The notes below the pieces were generated by a model. The model was given only the letters and a program-made list of their open reading frames with translations, made no database searches and was not told the origin of the DNA. A stretch of DNA of 64,000 nt from assembly GCA_040437565.1 (NCBI GenBank), contig JBDOQK010000059.1, positions 62,001 through 126,000 on the forward strand, in the 5' to 3' direction. The position numbers and the translations under genes are program-made. Position 1 is the first letter of the stretch. Every line of letters starts with the position of its first letter. Below, piece after piece: positions 57,443 to 64,000 of the stretch. This DNA is from Albugo candida (taxonomy: Eukaryota > Oomycota > Peronosporomycetes > Albuginales).

Positions 57443-58307
57443 ATGACGATCTCACAAGGAATAAAATACGTTCAGCGAAGACTTCTCTGTTCAACCTGGA
57501 TCTTACGTGCAGTGACAAATTCCATTAGACAACCAGAACCGGTAAGTACATACCCAGTGACGATCTCTTTTGCTAATCCCGAAGAAGACAAAGAAACTGT
57601 CTTCAAGAGAAATACAGTGATCTCATGTCGGTCCGTGGGATAATATTGACATTTCAATCTTAGTCTCGCTTCACCAGAATTTCATACAGCTGCATGGTTT
57701 CACTATGTGAAATTAAAAGCACCAGAATCAAAGGGCTCGTGTTCTATTGACTTACCACGAGTTCATGGTCTGGTACATTTATAATAAAAACACCAGTAGT
57801 TCGAGGCGAAGAAGGTTGCGGCAAGAGCAACGTTGGTGCTTCGTTGTCTTGAGTACACACTTCGACACATTGTGCTTGCGCCACCAAGCTCGAACTAGTC
57901 GTCTTGCTCCCATCGCATCCAGAGAATGCCATATTATTGTGGACCCGTTCACGACAAAGAAAGATATATCGAAACAACGCAACTGCAAGGTTACACTAAC
58001 GTCCGTGGGGAAGTCAATCCTATGTTTGCGTGTATGCAGGAGGAAGAAGCCTATAACTTTCGTTACTCCTCTGATATAACAACTAGCTTTCCACCTCTGG
58101 AAGATAACGCCCGTGATGGCTCCACATACGGTATTGCCAGCAACGCGTTATATTCCGCGCAATCAAATCCTTCCATGTTGGAGAAGTAATGCCTACAACA
58201 AACACTATCAGCTATTGAAAAACAAGTGTAGCGATGGAAGCACATCACGGCGACCCAGTGTGTCAGCAAGGGCCTCAAGTTTCCGGAGACGTATCTCCCT
58301 ATCATAA
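57443..58307 (+). CDS. Probable multi-exon gene, unrecognised; exons only partly resolved
   Basis: Several plus-strand stretches are protein-like. The first opens MTISQGIKYVQRRLLCSTWI and runs to FANPEEDKETVFKRNT. An exon after TTTCAATCTTAG reads LASPEFHTAAWFHYVKLKAP to IDLPRVHGL. A piece near 57.86-57.98 kb looks like a membrane span followed by a basic stop (LWTRSRQRKIYRNN). A tail reads EEEAYNFRYSSDITTSFPPL to NPSMLE and, after a 46-nt intron (58186-58231), NDGSTSRRPSVSARASSFRR and the stop at 58307. The frames do not all connect by canonical splice sites that I can find. A single-pass membrane protein with a Ser/Arg-rich cytosolic tail is the best guess; no family recognised. Confidence 0.35.
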
Positions 58308-59677
58308 CGGTTCGGCCATCGGTGATCTCTACTGTCCTACGGAAGGTTTCTATCATCATCCCCACCATTTGTGCAAACCGTGCGATGTTCTAGACAATAG
58401 ACTTTGCACCAAAACCAGATTCATATACAAAAATCTCGACCACCAGCTCATCAGCTCTTACTCTCGCCTCTATCTGCCTCACATACGGCCAATGCATCCT
58501 CTATACATATGGATGCTGTCGCTGTTCACTGGTACAAAATCGAGAAAAAGTTGGGGTGAAATTCAGATAGGAGACAAGAATCAATTGCTGTGAGAAGAAG
58601 CCTTCGACTAAATTGAGAGTTTCTGCAAGATCTGTAGTATTTGTATCTACAGCTAAGCTTCGATAAACGAGACTTATGAATATCCTTTTGAGACAGCTAC
58701 GCACAAACACTTTAATTCACTATGTTCGCACCTCACTAACACTCCTGAAAGTGGACTGATCATGAATCCATTGCCATGTCTAAAGCATGCTAGGAGATAC
58801 AGCATTAAATCACTCACCGCTGGTTGAATAATGAGCAGTACAAAGATACTCGACCGACAGGTTTGATGGCGAAACTTTCCCACTCATAATATACGATTGG
58901 CATGTCTGATAACAATGTGCAAATGTGACTTGTATGAATGTACCAATGAAGCTCAAACCTATGCATCAACGTTAGACAATTTCAAATTGAACCTCCACTG
59001 CATGAGTGAAGACGATGTAAGTTTGAGTCGTAGACAAAAACATAAGCATGTGGCTCTATTCCGTGGAGGGAAACATGTTACTTTCTACGCAATAAAAGTC
59101 ATGGAGGCTTCCGATCGAGAGAGCAGTTCAATGCAATTCTGTGGAGAAGCACAACGTGTGTACCTCCTTCTGCTTACCCGAAAAGGAGTGATGTTCGGTG
59201 AAAGCCTCCATTCATGAATAACAGGACTCAATGCTTCGGTCTCTTGATTAACGAATGTTCATAATTTTTCATGGAAAAAATTACAAACACGTACGAAGGA
59301 TTGAATTGACCTTACGCTTTACACCGCGAAGGGTGACCCGTTCTTGTAAATTAGTGATGTATTGAATGCGGAGGTGGTTGGATATTCCTCAAATGATTGC
59401 TTCCTTTTTCTCGTGAATTACGACCGGAAGTATTTAAGGAAGACGATACGCTAGTACCTTCGGCGCTGCTGTGGCGTTCATGCGCATAAGGGCGACGACA
59501 GGATAGTTCTTTGGATCGGATGGTACCCTTTTTCGTAGAGTAACGTGATTGCTGAAATACGATGAGACCGCACTCAAGAGCCTGACGTAATCAATCTCTG
59601 ATATAAATTCACAAGCATACACGAAAATACTCGTCGAGGGCCGGTGAAATTCTACAGGCAATTCATCCTTCCACGCG
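58308..59677. other. Region with weak coding candidates only
   Basis: It contains a plus-strand 106-residue frame at 58897-59217 (listed) and a minus-strand 75-residue frame at 59661-59434 that I do not call. No repeats or RNA genes were seen. Confidence 0.4.
58897..59217 (+). CDS. Hypothetical protein, 106 residues
   Basis: The frame includes CKCDLYECTNEAQTYASTLD, SLSRRQKHKHVALFRGGKHV and RVYLLLLTRKGVMFGESLHS. Four Cys lie in the N-terminal half, without a known spacing motif. There is no signal peptide. It may be an isolated exon. Unrecognised. Confidence 0.3.
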   Translation: MACLITMCKCDLYECTNEAQTYASTLDNFKLNLHCMSEDDVSLSRRQKHKHVALFRGGKHVTFYAIKVMEASDRESSSMQFCGEAQRVYLLLLTRKGVMFGESLHS

Positions 59678-60100
59678 ATGAGCGTAAACGCACGTATTCA
59701 TTGGCTACTTGCGATTTACTTTGCCACTACTATCGGAACAGCCTGCATACAAGAAAAACATTTCTATCATCAGAAGCTTCCTGTCGAATATACTCGACAA
59801 TCCCAGCGTTTACAGCGTGACATCATTGTACAACTCAACAAGTCAATGCATAAAAAACGTACTTGCTCGTTAGCGATAAACGTCTCTTTGATTGAGTTGA
59901 ATGATTTCTCGGTTGTTGCTACGTCACAGCTGGAATGCAACAAGCAGAGGCTGCTATTAAAAATTGACATACCCGTCTGTCCGATCGCAGCTCCAAGGCA
60001 TCAGCCAGTGGCAACAGGAGTCATTGTTTCCGCTGCGTCAATAATCTACAATTGCCCTTGCAATCCTGGCTTATCGTTCGAAATGCTTTCTTGGAGATAA
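59678..60100 (+). CDS. Possible small secreted protein, 140 residues
   Basis: It starts MSVNARIHWLLAIYFATTIG, which reads as a signal peptide with cleavage near GTA-C. The mature part has five or six Cys including a CPC motif (IIYNCPCNPGLSFEMLSWR at the end), and a basic stretch (KSMHKKRTC). No known domain or oomycete effector motif is visible. The 3' part lies in the 217-bp stretch repeated around the next gap, so the second partial frame at 60258-60417 is the same sequence, not a paralogue. The gene model could change if introns are present. Confidence 0.45.
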   Translation: MSVNARIHWLLAIYFATTIGTACIQEKHFYHQKLPVEYTRQSQRLQRDIIVQLNKSMHKKRTCSLAINVSLIELNDFSVVATSQLECNKQRLLLKIDIPVCPIAAPRHQPVATGVIVSAASIIYNCPCNPGLSFEMLSWR

Positions 60101-60474
60101 CTCTGTGGGACCAACGAGAGATATCTCGATACACAGTGCAGCACGATGAAGCAGTCGNNNNNNNNNNNNNNNNNNNNNNNNNNNNNNNNNNNNNNNNNNN
60201 NNNNNNNNNNNNNNNNNNNNNNNNNNNNNNNNNNNNNNNNNNNNNNNNNNNNNNNNNCAAGCAGAGGCTGCTATTAAAAATTGACATACCCGTCTGTCCG
60301 ATCGCAGCTCCAAGGCATCAGCCAGTGGCAACAGGAGTCATTGTTTCCGCTGCGTCAATAATCTACAATTGCCCTTGCAATCCTGGCTTATCGTTCGAAA
60401 TGCTTTCTTGGAGATAACTCTGTGGGACCAACGAGAGATATCTCGATACACAGTGCAGCACGATGAAGCAGTCG
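59941..60474. repeat. 217-bp direct duplication flanking a 100-N gap (assembly artefact)
   Basis: Bases 59941-60157 recur exactly at 60258-60474. Confidence 0.9.
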
Positions 60475-60890
60475 TATCAAAGTCGACATGGCATAATTCT
60501 ATCCTGCGTGGTAGTAGTACAGTACATCTGAACAATCAGTTTGACTTTTGTGTAAAGCAATCTCTATAATAGATCTTCAGTGAGGCGTGATGTCCAGTGG
60601 TATTTAATGTCAAATATAATACAGCGAATTCGTTCAAATACTTGACATGGCGTCAAAGAGATCCAAAATGAACACAGGAATTACCGATTACAAGTATTCT
60701 GATCTAATTCCCCTTTTATTGAACGCCCATATCATAAATGAAAGCAATGTGTCTGATTGTTACCATCGTACCATTTCCTTCCTCACTAATTTACTAGTGG
60801 CGATACGATTGGCTAAGCATCACGAACTCATGACTTGGCGATGCAACGCTCACACTGTTCTACCGTTTAGTCTTCTATTTTCCATGTCTG

Positions 60891-63866
60891 ATGGCAGTCC
60901 TACGTGCAAATGATCGCCTTCAAATGATCTGCTCGTGCTCATCTTCCTCCTTATCCATCGTAGGATCCTTATACATAATTATTCGCTACTGGCGTACGCG
61001 TTACCTGAATGCTCAATTCATTCGTCATCCCACCAGCTCTCCATCCATGAGAAGTGACGACGCAATCTCGATACTTGTCCTTCCTCACCGATACGAGTCC
61101 AAACAAACGAATGTTCTCTGCAGTATCTCTTCCGCATCGTTATCTCAAAGCACTCGTCGTCCTTCAAACACATTTCATCATCGATATTTGGACGTATCTA
61201 AAGAACTTGTACATGTTTTGGCTTGGCTCGACCTCACAGGTGCGATAGGCCGACTCTTTTCGATAATACCGACGCGTACATTTAATTCAAAACTTGGAGA
61301 AGATGTGAGTTATTACTGCAAAATGCAGGCATTTATCATCACATTCGGTGATCTCGCACCGATAGCATGGACGCTGGTGATGGCAGTATATCTCTACCGC
61401 TGGGTATGTATCGGAGAGAATTATGTGAAGCTTCAGCCTCGCATGAAATATTACTTTATCGGGATGCTGGTCTTTTCGCTTAGTATTTCCACAATTGCTT
61501 GCTTGGCAGATGTGTATGGAAATGCCGGTCAATGGTGTTGGATTCGCATCGCTGATGACAGTGCAAGCACAGTTTATTGGGAAGTTGGCGTCTTGTATTT
61601 TTGGGTCTGTTTTAGTGCGATTATCATGACAACGCTCGTGATCCTTGTGCGGATAAATTTGAAGAAACGACTAGAAAACGGATTTTACAGCTCAGAATCT
61701 GCTCGCGCGTATCACAACGTTACGAAAAACATGACCAAGTATATTTGTGCGTTCATCATTATGTGGTTGCCCGCCATGATTGATCGCGGCTCATACATGA
61801 TTTTCCATCACGAGACTTTTGCCTTCACCATTTTACACGCAACTTTTGTTCCCTTACAAGGCTTTATGAATGCGATTATCTACGGGAGATTCCACACTTA
61901 TCTATTTCGACTATTAAATTGGAAGCAAATTCAAGCGAATTGGGATTCCAATTGGTCAAAGTGTCCACGAGTCAACTCTTTGTTGTGCAGTACGCGTAGA
62001 AAGTTTTTTACAAAAACCAGATGGTTCCCACGACGCGCACAGACGCTCTCGGCATCCGAGAGGCATCTGGCGGAATCTAACTCGCAACGTTATCAGCTTC
62101 TTCGACAAATCGATCAGGTCGACGAGATGGAACGGACTGGAACCGCTTCAATATTTATTAGCGTCTTTGACATGCAATGGCAACCACTTCCGACCAATTT
62201 GGTACGTTGATACCATAAAAACGTAAGGGGAGCTTACCTGGCGATTATAGAGCGATTGGATTGTTCCAGCGAATGATTTGTACATCATTTCTCTACAGCA
62301 TTGCTCAGGACTTTCTGAGACGGAGAAAGCATTCCGACATTATTTAGAGTGTGTCAATGCACCTATGCGATATCGTGGAATTCTTTCCATCTCTGACAGC
62401 AATGATCGCAGTAATGAAGTATGTGTAACTTCATCGAATGAATCCTGATCACTGAACGATTCTCTGTAGGCTTGTGTCTGCCAAATCATTTTTGTGAACG
62501 ACTATGACATACAAAGCGGTAATGTGCTGTTTCCCGGGTCCCATGAGCATGGCTGGTCGCAACAAACGTCCATGAGAAATACCATTGGCATTCCAGTGAG
62601 ATATTATGACGCATCGATGGCCTTCGTGTCGACCAACTTGACCTCGACCTCTATGCGCTATCCCGCCGGATTCTCATTATCTCGTGGTATTTCATACGGA
62701 TACGACGCAATGGCGATCGCACTTGCAGATTATAATTCAACCTCTCATTTCGAAGTGGACGCAGGTGGTACCGATCTTTTGGTCAAGAAGGCTAATGCGA
62801 TGCAGCTCATACAAGCTTTCGGTATGGACTCGGACTACGCAACTATTGATTTCCCGTACCTGTATCATCATACGTTTGTCATTGGGAATCTCAACTTTGA
62901 GCTTAATGTGCCACCGTCCACAACGCCTATCAGTGAAATGGTACAAGCCTACAAAGCAGAATGTCTTAAACGCTCGACAAATCAGATGATTGAACAAGCT
63001 ATTCGGGCTCGTTTTCGTGGGAATGACAATGACGATCAGCGTACAGGTAAACTGACGCAAAAAGAGCAAGAATCAAATTCAATGGAGCGGTTTACAATCA
63101 CAGACTCGTCATCAAAGAGTTTGGAGCAAAACAGAGATGAAGAGGATACTTACGTCACAGTATGGAGTGGCGAAGAAGACGGGATCGAATTCGCCATGGT
63201 CGAATCTCGATCGGAGCGACGATCCTCAAGCTCGAGACTATCGGAATGGAATTTTGATGAGGAGAGCAAACACAACTCTGATGATTACCAGAATGTACTG
63301 CTCTTCCCCACTTCTTGGGAAGCGTTCCTTGATTGGAATTTATCCAGACAAGTAGCACCATGCTCCAATGTTATCGCTGAAAAGAATGAAGGTACCCGCA
63401 CGACTCGCAAGCTAATGGATTTGCTGTCCAAATCGAATTTCCTTGAGGAAACCACTGATCGGAAATGGAATGACCTTCTCCGCTTGGATGAATTACGCAT
63501 GGCGATGGAATCGAAGGAAATATTTTGTGGCTTTGAGGAACCATTGATTAAATTCCTTCCTCCATTTCCACGATTGATTGGCAGTGCTGTCGAATACAGC
63601 GCATTGAATTCGTCATCATGTACCAAAGCATTTGTAAATGAAGGAAAATCGGATACCGATGGCCGATCGGCTCGAACTACGTGCCGCTCGTCGACGTCGG
63701 AGGAGAGGGTGCAACCTGCTTTCAAAGATCGGATCCTATCACATTCACTGCAGGATACGAAAGCGCGGCTTCGTAATCGTCAGTACTGGATCTGTGAGAA
63801 GATTCTCACCTCATCTCATAAACCTGTTTGCAGCATTTATGAGCTCGATATTGATCGACTGTATGC
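60891..63866 (+). CDS. Seven-transmembrane receptor fused to a degenerate inositol polyphosphate 5-phosphatase domain (partial)
   Basis: Exons 60891-62201, 62251-62418 and 62470-63866 join in frame (introns 49 and 51 nt) and run into a gap. The first 340 residues hold seven membrane segments of cAMP-receptor/GPCR-bigram type: LSIVGSLYIIIRYW, ELVHVLAWLDLTGAIGRLFS, MQAFIITFGDLAPIAWTLVM, YYFIGMLVFSLSISTIACLA, VGVLYFWVCFSAIIMTTLVI, YICAFIIMWLPAMID and LHATFVPLQGFMNAIIYGR. The C-terminal part follows the 5-phosphatase scaffold: ISVFDMQ...LYIISLQHC, CQIIFVNDYD, RNTIGIPVRYYDASMAFVST, TFVIGNLNFEL, LLRLDELRMAMESKEIFCGF, PAFKDRIL and SSHKPVCSIYEL. At nearly every catalytic position the residue is changed (see findings), so it is probably a non-catalytic binding module. 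Oomycete GPCR-INPP fusions are known. Confidence 0.82.
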
Positions 63867-64000
63867 NNNNNNNNNNNNNNNNNNNNNNNNNNNNNNNNNN
63901 NNNNNNNNNNNNNNNNNNNNNNNNNNNNNNNNNNNNNNNNNNNNNNNNNNNNNNNNNNNNNNNNNNGAATGAAGGTACCCGCACGACTCGCAAGCTAATG
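63384..64000. repeat. Start of another direct duplication across a 100-N gap (assembly artefact)
   Basis: The 34 bases right of the gap (63967-64000) equal 63384-63417. As at five other gaps, the right contig probably begins inside the end of the left one, and the copy should continue past the window. Confidence 0.8.

Noticed and set aside
57801-57833. A P-loop (GEEGCGKSN) in a plus-strand frame
   Set aside because: It resembles a Walker A motif but the frame closes a few codons later and no other NTPase motif is nearby. Probably chance.
59434-59661. A minus-strand 75-residue gene divergent from the secreted protein at 59.7 kb
   Set aside because: No motif, no splice context and low-complexity composition; not enough to call it.
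1-64000. CRISPR arrays, bacterial operons or ribosome binding sites
   Set aside because: No regularly spaced short repeats were seen, and the introns, mitochondrial presequence and ciliary genes show this is eukaryotic nuclear DNA.

Overview
The window is nuclear DNA of a eukaryote with short introns (about 46-82 nt, GT..AG). I infer an oomycete (Stramenopila). Two genes are needed for motile flagella (IFT46 and a ZMYND10 homologue), which points to swimming zoospores. There are paired pectinase-like GH28 genes, a seven-transmembrane receptor fused to an inositol-phosphatase-like domain (a gene architecture known from oomycetes), and abundant Copia, Gypsy, MULE and Tc1-like debris. The exact genus cannot be read from the sequence; a biotroph such as Albugo or a zoospore-forming downy mildew would fit.

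The left half (about 1-34.5 kb) is repeat-rich. It starts with a MULE DNA-transposon fossil (1.4-3.0 kb) and a Copia fossil (about 3.4-7.9 kb). Then come host genes: NDUFS6 (complex I, 8.7 kb), an eight-exon OTU deubiquitinase (9.6-10.8 kb), a GH28 gene (11.4 kb) and a small secreted protein (13.3 kb). From 16.3 to 28.9 kb lies a nest of elements: a Gypsy fossil split by a Copia fossil, which itself holds an unassigned insertion, a tRNA-derived SINE and a Tc1/mariner copy. Beyond the nest, from 31.7 kb, a diverged second copy of the OTU 5' end, the GH28 gene and the secreted-protein gene appears in the same order. This is a segmental duplication now separated by the nest.

The right half (about 34.9-56 kb) is gene-dense and almost free of repeats: IFT46, an FCF2-type rRNA-processing factor, an SR-rich RNA-binding protein with one RRM and two RanBP2 zinc fingers, a cytochrome b5/b5-reductase fusion, a helical-repeat protein, two divergent Ctr copper transporters, a PDCD4-like MA3 protein, ZMYND10, CSTF2 and a class IV aminotransferase-like protein. 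Convergent or divergent neighbours are often 20-100 bp apart. From 56 to 60.5 kb there are only poorly supported genes and one possible secreted protein. The window ends inside the receptor-phosphatase fusion.

The assembly contains twelve 100-base N gaps. Six of them have the same sequence on both sides, as if overlapping contig ends were never merged. Several apparent internal protein duplications are therefore artefacts.
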